Shown piece after piece: positions 37,201 to 44,742 of a stretch of 44,742 bases of DNA. The notes beneath the pieces were generated by a model. It searched no databases. It was not told the DNA's origin and saw only the letters and a program-made list of their open reading frames with translations. The position numbers were made by a program, and so were the translations under genes. Position 1 is the stretch's first letter; each line of letters begins with the position of its first letter. Origin of the DNA: Candidatus Microgenomates bacterium (GTDB lineage: Bacteria; Patescibacteriota; Microgenomatia; UBA8517); NCBI GenBank assembly GCA_016784385.1, contig JADHUT010000006.1, forward strand, positions 1 to 44,742. Direction: 5' to 3'.

Positions 37201-38064
37201 TTAGAGCTCGGTTAATGTTTGTTTTTTGCCTGATTCTTTTGTGTTTGCAAGCTCCAAGTAACGCTCTGTAGTGGATAGTCTTTTGTGTCCTGATACTTGT
37301 GAGAGAAGAACAAGATCAACTCCTGCTTTTATGTTTTCAACCATGAAAGTGGTTCTGATGTCATTAACTGAATATTTTGGTAGTTCTGCTCTTTGGATAT
37401 ACCTGTCTACGGCTGCTCGAATGTTTCTAACAGCTAATGGCTTTCCAGTTTTACTTATAAACACATATTCAGATTCTATTTTTGGTCTTGTTGGAACATA
37501 TTCTTTCAGTGCAGTTTGGGCAACAGAGTTCATAGGAATTGTTCTTTGTGGTTGTGTGGCATGACTTTGGACCGTCATTTGACCATCTTTAACATCTTTT
37601 AGTTTCAGGTTGGCAACTTCTGAAATACGAAGACCAGTTTGCAAGATGAGCTCAATTATTGCAGAAATCCTCGGATCTGAGCGAACTGCATCACGAAGAG
37701 CTCTGTATTCTAGGGGAGTTAAAAATTTAGGCAATGCAACCTCAATTTTAGGATGTGTTACTGCTTTTGAAAGATCAGTAGTCAATTTACCTTCAGATAC
37801 TAAAAATCTAAAAAATGACTTAACTGCATTGAGCTTACGTGAGACTGATTTTGGAGTGTATTTTTGTGCCAAAAGTGTATCTCTGAAAATATCTAAATCT
37901 TCAGTTTTAATTTTGTCTGCAGTGGCAATTTCTTTTTTTGTTAAAAATTCCACTAACTGATCCAGGTCAGACCTGTATGCAAGTATTGTTGCGGGGGATC
38001 TACCTTTATCTTCTAAATCCTTCAAGAAGGCTGGGACTAAGCTTTTTACTATATCTTGTGTCAT
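37201..38064 (-). CDS. XerC/D-like tyrosine recombinase
   Basis: SAM-like N-domain; 'LILQTGLRISEVANLKLKDV', 'NDIRTTF', 'VSGHKRLSTTERYLEL'. Confidence 0.85.
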   Translation of the reverse strand: MTQDIVKSLVPAFLKDLEDKGRSPATILAYRSDLDQLVEFLTKKEIATADKIKTEDLDIFRDTLLAQKYTPKSVSRKLNAVKSFFRFLVSEGKLTTDLSKAVTHPKIEVALPKFLTPLEYRALRDAVRSDPRISAIIELILQTGLRISEVANLKLKDVKDGQMTVQSHATQPQRTIPMNSVAQTALKEYVPTRPKIESEYVFISKTGKPLAVRNIRAAVDRYIQRAELPKYSVNDIRTTFMVENIKAGVDLVLLSQVSGHKRLSTTERYLELANTKESGKKQTLTEL

Positions 38065-38088
38065 AATTAATTCTTTAGGTATTATACA

Positions 38089-38457
38089 GTGAAACAGAAA
38101 TTAGTCAACATTATGGGTTCAGTAGTTCCAATAGTATTTTTATTTGTTTTATCAGGCTCGTTTATTAAAAGCATAAAAAGAGACCATCAAGCCAAGCTGC
38201 TTATACAAAAAACAGAAAATAAGCTCCAAAAGGCAAAAAAAGAAAATGAAGAATTAGAAAGTACTCTTGAGTTCACACAAAGTGAACAATTTATAGAAGA
38301 ACAGCTCAGAAATAAACTGGGGCTCGCTAAAGAAGGGGAGATAGTACTAGTTTTACCTGACGATGAAACTTTAAAAAAATTAGCTCCAACCATACCAGAG
38401 GAACAAGAAGAAAAACCCCTGCCTAACTGGAAAAAGTGGATGAATTTGTTTTTGTAG
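38089..38457 (+). CDS. FtsB/DivIC-like septum formation initiator
   Basis: TM plus coiled-coil, 'EQFIEEQLRNKLGLAKEGEIVLVLP'; GTG start. Confidence 0.75.
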   Translation: MKQKLVNIMGSVVPIVFLFVLSGSFIKSIKRDHQAKLLIQKTENKLQKAKKENEELESTLEFTQSEQFIEEQLRNKLGLAKEGEIVLVLPDDETLKKLAPTIPEEQEEKPLPNWKKWMNLFL

Positions 38458-38465
38458 TTTTTTTG

Positions 38466-38539
38466 TGCCAGCGACTGGAATCGAACCAGTGACCTATCGC
38501 TTATGAAACGATCGCTACTAACCACTGAGCTACGCTGGC
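38466..38539 (-). tRNA. tRNA-Met(CAT), elongator-like
   Basis: GCCAGCG...CGCTGGC acceptor, loop TTCATAA, T-arm CACTGGTTCGATTCCAGT. Confidence 0.85.
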
Positions 38540-38579
38540 GTAATCGTGTTGTGTCAAATCTGACATATGACCAATTGAT

Positions 38580-39263
38580 CTATTGTTGTCTAGATAATGA
38601 TAAACCTTTAATCAGCCCTAGCATTTTATAATAAAGATCGCCAGGTTTCAAAATTACAACATCTAGTGTACCAAAATGATTGTCGTGATTTTCATATATT
38701 TTAGCATTTACAACTCTTTTGAAGCTAGTTTTGCGAAAATTTGACATCGGTACTCCGGTAATATCTGACCAGTATTTTCTGACGATAGTTTCTCTTTTTT
38801 CATGACTTTGGTTTATTCCAACTCTTAATGATAATCTTTTGGGACCAAGATTGAAAAATTTTGAGTACCAAGAGATCATAAATTTGATCATTTCTGGGTC
38901 GGAGTTACAAATTCCTAACTTACGAGTTTTTTTGGAACCCTCTTCCCAATAAAGTGCAATTCCTGCAGAGAAAAATTCTTGATCTGTGATATTTTTGAAT
39001 TTTTTTATCCCCTTCTTTTCCATTTCTCGTATGGTGTTTAATCTTTTATTTTTTTGTGCTAAAGACCCTCTGAGTCTACCGAGCTCTGCACCTTTAATTC
39101 TCCGTTGTTTTAAGGATTCCATGTGTTCCACAGTAAGGATGATGTCTCTGACCCAAAGACTTACAGAGCTTTTACTTACGCCCAATTTTTTAGTGATTAC
39201 TCTCACACTTTCACCATTGGACCTCATTTTTCTAGCCTCAATACGTTTTTGTGATTTTGCCAT
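38580..39263 (-). CDS. HTH plus LAGLIDADG-endonuclease-like protein
   Basis: N-terminal HTH 'VRVITKKLGVSKSSVSLWVRDI'; 'FSAGIALYWEEGSKKTRKLGICNSDPEMIKFMISWY' resembles a degenerate LAGLIDADG core. Confidence 0.55.
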   Translation of the reverse strand: MAKSQKRIEARKMRSNGESVRVITKKLGVSKSSVSLWVRDIILTVEHMESLKQRRIKGAELGRLRGSLAQKNKRLNTIREMEKKGIKKFKNITDQEFFSAGIALYWEEGSKKTRKLGICNSDPEMIKFMISWYSKFFNLGPKRLSLRVGINQSHEKRETIVRKYWSDITGVPMSNFRKTSFKRVVNAKIYENHDNHFGTLDVVILKPGDLYYKMLGLIKGLSLSRQQ

Positions 39264-39363
39264 ACCTACAGTAAATATTACGTACTTCTATAATACTATG
39301 GTTCGAATTATGTTGTCAATATTTGTTCTATCGTGTACAATACCATTGTTCTTTAAACATACA

Positions 39364-39626
39364 TGCGGGGTAGTGTACGGCTGCACGTGAGGCTCAAAAT
39401 GGGCCGCTTTATTAGTAATTTTTAAGCAGAATTTGGCTATATCAGGGAAATCCTTTTTTTAAAGGGCTATCCTGAGGGAAGTCTCCATAAAGGATGGATG
39501 ACCCCGCAGAGACTACACGCCGAACCCCTGATTATTTCAGGGTGATGATATAGTCCGACACTCCAAGTAATTGGAGATTACAGTTTGCATAATCTCACAG
39601 ACTGGGTTCAACTCCCAGCCCCGCAA
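39364..39626 (+). tRNA. tRNA(CAT), possibly initiator tRNA-fMet, interrupted by a group I intron (exons 39364-39394 and 39588-39626)
   Basis: Acceptor TGCGGGG/CCCCGCA, D-stem GTGT/GCAC, spliced loop CTCATAA, T-arm CTGGG-TTCAACT-CCCAG, discriminator A. Confidence 0.8.
39395..39587 (+). ncRNA. Group I intron (about 193 nt) in the anticodon loop of tRNA(CAT)
   Basis: P1 GGCT/GGCC with U.G at the splice site; P4 TCAGG/CCTGA; P7 GACTA...TAGTC; terminal G before CATAATCTCA. Confidence 0.85.
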
Positions 39627-39832
39627 CAGATTCGACTTCGCAAAGCGAAGGAGAACCTTTCCTGAAGGAATATTTGCGAAGCAAAATATGGCTCGAAAGA
39701 CGTTTTTTTTCCGCTTTGCTCCGCTCACTGCAAGCTATTGCGAAAAAGTGTCCTCAGCCTTCCGAAGACATAAGAACAAATTATCCCCAAGAACTGATTT
39801 CTTATTTCTTCCAACCCTTGCAACAAAAAAAT

Positions 39833-39858
39833 AAATCCGCCACTTTCGGCGGATTTTT
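39833..39858 (+). terminator. Rho-independent terminator-like hairpin
   Basis: AAATCCGCC-ACTTTC-GGCGGATTTTTG. Confidence 0.7.
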
Positions 39859-39920
39859 GTTGGATGAAGCAAAAATCTTGACGGCTTTTAAGCCGTTGCG
39901 GTTTGTTGTAGAATACAAGT

Positions 39921-40907
39921 ATGTCAAAAAGAAGAGTATTGTCAGGCATAAGAGCAACAGGAAGGCTTCATTTGGGTAATTACTTAGGTGCTGTGAAAGG
40001 TATGGTTGAATTGGAAGAAAGTGATAAATATGAAACGCTTTATATGGTTGCTGATCTTCATAGTTTAACTACACCGTATGACAAAGAAAAACTACAAGAG
40101 AATGTTAAAAATGTGGTTTTGGATTATTTATCAGCAGGGATTAATCCTGAAAAATCTACAATTTTCATTCAATCCCAGGTTCCAGAGCACACAGAACTTT
40201 TTTATCTTTTTTCAACCGTTGTTTCACTGGCACGCATGATGCACCTTCCTACATACAAGGAAAAAATAGCACAACACCCTAAAAGTTCTACTGTGGCCCT
40301 TCTTAATTATCCAGTGTTAATGGCATCTGACATACTGATATATAAAGCAGGACTAGTTCCAGTTGGTATTGATCAAGAACCGCATTTAGAAATTGCACGC
40401 GAAATTGCAAGAAAAATGAATGCAACATATGGCTTGGACTTTTTAGAGCCAAAAAGGTTTGCAACAAAAGGAGAATATGTTCCATCCCTCACTGGAGAAG
40501 GTAAGATGAGTAAGTCAGTTGATGGTAGTTTTATTAATTTAACTGATGATTTGGAAGCTATAAAGAAAAAATTATCAAAAGTTCCAACTGACAGTGGAGC
40601 GGGCGATATGTTACCAAAAGAGGGGGGAGTTGCAACCCTGTTCACCTTAATTGAATTATTTCAGGGAACAAATGAAAGAATTAAATATGAAGAACAATAT
40701 ATAGGTAGTGGAATTAAGTACTCGGAGTTAAAAGAAAAATTAAGTGAAGCAATTTATGAGGACCTCAAACCAATACAAGAAAAGCGATCAGAACTTGAAA
40801 GTGATCCTGAATATGTGGATAAAGTAATAAAAGAAGGAGCAGAAAAAGCAAGAAAGATTGCCTCTGAAACTTTAAAAGAGGTAAAACAAAAAATGGGTTT
40901 GGGGTAA
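39921..40907 (+). CDS. trpS: Tryptophanyl-tRNA synthetase
   Basis: 'GRLHLGNYLGAVKG', 'GEGKMSKSVDGSF'. Confidence 0.95.
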   Translation: MSKRRVLSGIRATGRLHLGNYLGAVKGMVELEESDKYETLYMVADLHSLTTPYDKEKLQENVKNVVLDYLSAGINPEKSTIFIQSQVPEHTELFYLFSTVVSLARMMHLPTYKEKIAQHPKSSTVALLNYPVLMASDILIYKAGLVPVGIDQEPHLEIAREIARKMNATYGLDFLEPKRFATKGEYVPSLTGEGKMSKSVDGSFINLTDDLEAIKKKLSKVPTDSGAGDMLPKEGGVATLFTLIELFQGTNERIKYEEQYIGSGIKYSELKEKLSEAIYEDLKPIQEKRSELESDPEYVDKVIKEGAEKARKIASETLKEVKQKMGLG

Positions 40908-40910
40908 ATT

Positions 40911-41147
40911 TTATCTGTAGGGTTGATTTTGGCGAGTGACACTAAATCCTTCTGGTTTTTCATCACAACCTTCACAAGAAATTTCTAAAGGACCTTTCTC
41001 CTGTGTCATGGGATCACTCAATTCTACGAATCGTGGAGTAAAGAACCCTGTGCCACAACTGTCAATACACAAACCAGTTGAGGGGTCGTAATTAACCTTA
41101 CCCTGCCCCTTGTCACACATTTGTGCTAAATCGTATTCTTTTGCCAT
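40911..41147 (-). CDS. Small Cys-containing hypothetical protein
   Basis: 78 aa with five Cys; fills gap between trpS and next gene. Confidence 0.45.
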   Translation of the reverse strand: MAKEYDLAQMCDKGQGKVNYDPSTGLCIDSCGTGFFTPRFVELSDPMTQEKGPLEISCEGCDEKPEGFSVTRQNQPYR

Positions 41148-41198
41148 ATTACGGGTGATTATATGTAATTACTATAGTAGAATCAATAATATATAAAC

Positions 41199-41549
41199 AT
41201 GGATCAAATTTCATTTGACGATTTTCAAAAAATAGACATGAGAATTGGAACTGTGGTGGAGGCAGAAGTTCCTGTGTGGAGCCATTGGGTTATGAAATTA
41301 ATAGTTGATTTAGGTGAAGAAATAGGCACAAAAACTGCATTTTCAGGAATTATGAAGTTTTTTGATGCTAAAGATCTGCAAGGCAAACAATTTCCATTTG
41401 TAGTTAATATGAAGCCAAAAACAATTGGGCCTGAAAAAGAGTTGTCAGAAGTAATGATGATAATGGCTGTGGAGAAGGACGATGAGGAAACTGCTCCTGT
41501 TTTATTTAAATTATCTAAAAAAGTTCCCAACGGCACAAAAGTTGCTTAA
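41199..41549 (+). CDS. tRNA-binding (EMAP II/CsaA-like) domain protein
   Basis: 'FDDFQKIDMRIGTVVEAE...GKQFPFVVNMKPKTIG'. Confidence 0.85.
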   Translation: MDQISFDDFQKIDMRIGTVVEAEVPVWSHWVMKLIVDLGEEIGTKTAFSGIMKFFDAKDLQGKQFPFVVNMKPKTIGPEKELSEVMMIMAVEKDDEETAPVLFKLSKKVPNGTKVA

Positions 41550-41587
41550 TTTTTTGTGGTATAAATTTGTGCTATACTCAACCTCGT

Positions 41588-43528
41588 ATGAAATCAGACA
41601 AACCTAAAAGTTCCAGAAAAGACAAGAAAAAATTAGTTGTTACAAAAAACTCTAAAAGACCAGTTGCTCCTAAAACTTCTAAAACGAAAAAGGCAGTAAT
41701 AATGAGAGTGAACATTTGGACAGTTGTTTTTACACTTCTACTTGTAATGTTTATGCTCCCTGGCCTTTTGTCATTTTTTGGTTTGGCTGCAACTGGTGAG
41801 AAGTTAGATTTATCAGTTGTTATGTCTGACATAAAAGAAGAAAGAATTGAAAAAATTATTGTTGAAGACGAAAAGGTTCTTGTTGAATACAAGGACGGAT
41901 CTGCAAAGTTTACTGTAAAAGAGCAAGGGGAGAGTTTAAATGAACTTTTAGAAAAATCCGAAATTGACCCAACAACTGTAAATTACGAGGTAATTGATCA
42001 AACTGCTGCAAAAGCAGTTGCTGAAATAGTTGGGATACTTCTCCCAGTAATTCTTCTCGGGGGACTATTTTTCTTTTTGATGAAAAAGCAAACCAAAGGT
42101 GCACAGGATATATTTTCTTTTGGAAGGAGCAAAGCCAAGATATTTGCAAAAGGAAAACAGGATGTTTCTTTTGATGATGTTGCCGGAGTAGATGAAGCAA
42201 AAAAGGAATTAGTAGAAGTTGTAGACTTTTTGAAACGTCCTGAAAAATACCGAAAAATAGGTGCAAGAACCCCCAAAGGAGTACTTTTATTCGGGCCTTC
42301 AGGAGTTGGAAAAACTTTACTAGCAAAAGCTGTTGCAGGAGAAGCCAATGTTCCATTTTTCTCAATGGCGGGGTCTGAATTTATGGAAATGTTGGTAGGA
42401 ATTGGAGCTTCAAGAGTTAGGGATCTTTTTAAGCAAGCAAAAGCCTCTTCTCCTTCAATTATATTTATTGATGAAATTGACGCAATAGGAAGACAACGTG
42501 GTAGGTCTGGAATGGTGGGGGGGCACGATGAAAGAGAACAAACCTTGAATCAAATATTGGTTGAAATGGATGGGTTTACTCCTAATGAATCAGTAATAGT
42601 ACTAGCAGCCACTAATAGAGGAGATCTTCTGGATCCCGCTCTTCTTCGGCCAGGAAGATTTGACAGAAGAGTTACTTTGGATATGCCAGATAAAGAAGGA
42701 AGAGGAGATATATTAAAAATACATGCAAAGGGGAAAAGTTTTGGAAAAAGCATTCAATGGGGAAGAGTTGCAGATAGAACAGTGGGTTTTTCGGGAGCTG
42801 ACCTGGAAAACATGCTCAATGAAGCTGCCATTTATGCTGCAAGAACTGGGAAAAGTGAAATTACAATGGAAGACATTGAAGAAGCATCCACTAAAGTAAA
42901 ACTGGGTCCTGCGAAGAAAAGGTTGCAAAGCAAAGAAGACAAAAAAATCACTGCTTACCATGAAGGCGGCCATGCTATAGCAACTCACTTTACTCCAAAC
43001 ATGGATCCTGTTCACAGAATTTCAATAGTGGCCAGGGGTATGAGTTTGGGCCACACTCTAATTCCACCTGCTGCAGATAGATCCCATGACACAAAAACAA
43101 GACTAATGGGACAAATTGTAGCAATGTTAGGAGGAAGAGTTGCAGAACAGGAAGTATTTTCAGAAATGACTTCAGGAGCCTCCAATGATATTGCTCAAGC
43201 TACAAGAATAGCTAGGGCAATGGTAATTGAGTGGGGAATGAGCAGCCTAGGACCTATTAATTTTGGGGCTGATTCAGGTTTAGGGGACTTCGGACAAATG
43301 GAGTGGTACAAGGAAAACACTGTTTCACCTGCCATGCAAGAGAAAATTGACCTAGAAGTTAAAAAGATTATTGATACTGGTTATAAAGAGGCTGAAAAGT
43401 TAGTAATTAAACACAGAAAACTTCTAGATAAGGTAGCTGAAAAGTTAATAAAAATAGAAACTATAGATAGAGGGCAATTTGAAAAAATTGTTGGCAAAAA
43501 GATTAATGGAGGCAATGGAAAATTTTGA
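41588..43528 (+). CDS. ftsH: ATP-dependent zinc metalloprotease FtsH
   Basis: 'LLFGPSGVGKTLLAKAVAGEA', SRH region, 'AYHEGGHAIATHF'. Start at 41588 chosen (TATACT 9 nt upstream). Confidence 0.95.
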   Translation: MKSDKPKSSRKDKKKLVVTKNSKRPVAPKTSKTKKAVIMRVNIWTVVFTLLLVMFMLPGLLSFFGLAATGEKLDLSVVMSDIKEERIEKIIVEDEKVLVEYKDGSAKFTVKEQGESLNELLEKSEIDPTTVNYEVIDQTAAKAVAEIVGILLPVILLGGLFFFLMKKQTKGAQDIFSFGRSKAKIFAKGKQDVSFDDVAGVDEAKKELVEVVDFLKRPEKYRKIGARTPKGVLLFGPSGVGKTLLAKAVAGEANVPFFSMAGSEFMEMLVGIGASRVRDLFKQAKASSPSIIFIDEIDAIGRQRGRSGMVGGHDEREQTLNQILVEMDGFTPNESVIVLAATNRGDLLDPALLRPGRFDRRVTLDMPDKEGRGDILKIHAKGKSFGKSIQWGRVADRTVGFSGADLENMLNEAAIYAARTGKSEITMEDIEEASTKVKLGPAKKRLQSKEDKKITAYHEGGHAIATHFTPNMDPVHRISIVARGMSLGHTLIPPAADRSHDTKTRLMGQIVAMLGGRVAEQEVFSEMTSGASNDIAQATRIARAMVIEWGMSSLGPINFGADSGLGDFGQMEWYKENTVSPAMQEKIDLEVKKIIDTGYKEAEKLVIKHRKLLDKVAEKLIKIETIDRGQFEKIVGKKINGGNGKF

Positions 43529-43537
43529 CTTTTCTTC

Positions 43538-44083
43538 TTAGAAAGCCAAGCTTCCAATTACAGCAATAGTCACAAATTTAATAGTTTTTCCAATGAAAGT
43601 GGCAGTTAAAAATTTATAGAGAGGGTATTTTGTAACTCCTGAGATAATTCCAGCAAGATCAAAAAGAGGATTTGGTATAGCTGCCAGAACACTTATGGTT
43701 AAAAATCCACTCTTGTGCATCCACTTTTTAATCTTTTTGTATTTTTTTGTTTCTTTGACTACTGCAGTTCCTCCATGTCCTGCCAGAAAACCAGTTAGTT
43801 CACCTATTGTTGCTCCAGCTGCTGTTATTACTCCTACTAGGTAAGGATTGAAAACTGACCCTCCCACGAAAGCTGTGACAACAACAGGAGCTGGGATTAC
43901 TATTGTTGCGTTACCCAATATACTTATAAAAAAAATTCCCAGTAGCCCAAATTCTTTTAAGTTGGCTAAATCGTTTCGAAAGTAAATGATTCCTCCGCTT
44001 ATAAGCAAAGACAGGACAATAAACCCATACTTAGTTAGTTTTTCTTTTTTCATATATTTTAGTCTACAATCTACACAGTGCAA
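43538..44083 (-). CDS. DedA/SNARE-associated (VTT-domain) membrane protein
   Basis: 'LGNATIVIPAPVVVTAFVGGSVFNPYLVGVITAAGATIGELTGFLAG'; first residues may be upstream of the true start. Confidence 0.8.
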   Translation of the reverse strand: MHCVDCRLKYMKKEKLTKYGFIVLSLLISGGIIYFRNDLANLKEFGLLGIFFISILGNATIVIPAPVVVTAFVGGSVFNPYLVGVITAAGATIGELTGFLAGHGGTAVVKETKKYKKIKKWMHKSGFLTISVLAAIPNPLFDLAGIISGVTKYPLYKFLTATFIGKTIKFVTIAVIGSLAF

Positions 44084-44742
44084 AAAAAACTAGTAATAAT
44101 TGATGGTAATGCCATAATGCACAGGGCGTTTCATGCAATTCCAAACTTAACTACACCGAAAGGAAAACCAATTAATGCTGTGTATGGGCTTGTTTCAATG
44201 CTGATTAGTATCACACAAAACTTAAAGCCAACTCACTTGGTGGTGTGTTTTGATGAAAAAAAACCAACATTCAGGCATTTAGAGTTTAAGCAGTATCAAT
44301 CCCACAGACCAGAAACAGATAAAAATTTAATTAGTCAGTTTGAAAAAGCTCGTGAATTTTTAAAAAGATCAAGAGTCCCTGTTTACTCAAAAAGGGGGTT
44401 CGAGGCAGATGATTTAATCGGGACAATTTCAAAACTTTCGGTGAGAAAGCCAAATAATTTTGATGAGGTTGTAATTGTTACTGGAGACAAGGATATCCTG
44501 CAGCTTGTGAATGACAAAGTTAGCTTGTTCATGCCAATTAAGGGTCTTTCAAATGGGATTATATTTGGAAGCAAAGAAACAAAAGAAAAATTGGGAGTAA
44601 CCCCAAACCAAATTGTAGATTATAAAGGCCTAGTTGGAGACCCTTCTGACAACTACAAGGGGGTAGTGGGGATTGGTCCTAAAACTGCAAACACCCTATT
44701 GGACGAATACGGAGATTATAAAAATATATATAAAAATATAAA
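44078..44742 (+). CDS. polA: DNA polymerase I, N-terminal 5'-3' exonuclease part (truncated by window end)
   Basis: GTG start; 'KKLVIIDGNAIMHRAFHAIPNLTTPKGKPINAVYGL...GFEADDLIGTIS...VTGDKDILQLV...GVVGIGPKTA'. Absent from the supplied ORF track. Confidence 0.9.
   Translation, partial: MQKKLVIIDGNAIMHRAFHAIPNLTTPKGKPINAVYGLVSMLISITQNLKPTHLVVCFDEKKPTFRHLEFKQYQSHRPETDKNLISQFEKAREFLKRSRVPVYSKRGFEADDLIGTISKLSVRKPNNFDEVVIVTGDKDILQLVNDKVSLFMPIKGLSNGIIFGSKETKEKLGVTPNQIVDYKGLVGDPSDNYKGVVGIGPKTANTLLDEYGDYKNIYKNI

Noticed and set aside
39571-39979. ORFs 39571-39834, 39674-39979 and 39537-39728
   Set aside because: They cover the tRNA 3' exon, hairpins and terminator; low-complexity translation, no family features.
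6534-41147. Possible homology between small Cys proteins 6534-6797 and 40911-41147 (both contain CEGC)
   Set aside because: Only the short CEGC motif is shared; not enough to claim a family.
1-44742. CRISPR array or Cas genes
   Set aside because: No regularly spaced direct repeats and no Cas-like proteins seen.

Overview
The gene content and compact AT-rich style suggest a Candidate Phyla Radiation (Microgenomates-like) bacterial chromosome segment. This lineage call is inference; no 16S gene is present. The window carries: (i) a thioredoxin-cupredoxin/CcdA/glutaredoxin redox cluster; (ii) a central-carbon cluster (archaeal-type TIM, RpiB, short PGK, GAPDH, split transketolase, class I FBA, PfkB kinase, 2-hydroxyacid dehydrogenase) interspersed with toxin-antitoxin modules; (iii) two tandem class A PBPs; (iv) NrdR, B12-dependent RNR and a cobalamin adenosyltransferase; (v) a TraD/VirD4-like ATPase; (vi) trpS, ftsH, a DedA-like gene and the 5' part of polA. 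Four tRNA genes were read by eye. Two of them, tRNA-Asn(GTT) and a tRNA(CAT), are interrupted in the anticodon loop by small (about 195 nt) group I introns. The most unusual structure is at 33060-36195, next to tRNA-Ile(TAT). A serine recombinase gene is flanked by a perfect 93-bp inverted repeat, and directly abutting it a cargo gene is flanked by a second, 71-bp inverted repeat. Both repeats terminate on the same CCAC tetramer, and CCAC also ends a degenerate copy of the tRNA 3' end on the far side. This looks like an integrated element built from two back-to-back, potentially invertible cassettes. A second recurrent signal is that all four toxin-antitoxin modules have a TTGACA-N17-TANNNT promoter overlapping a palindromic operator, with the start codon 4-9 nt after the -10 box (apparently leaderless).
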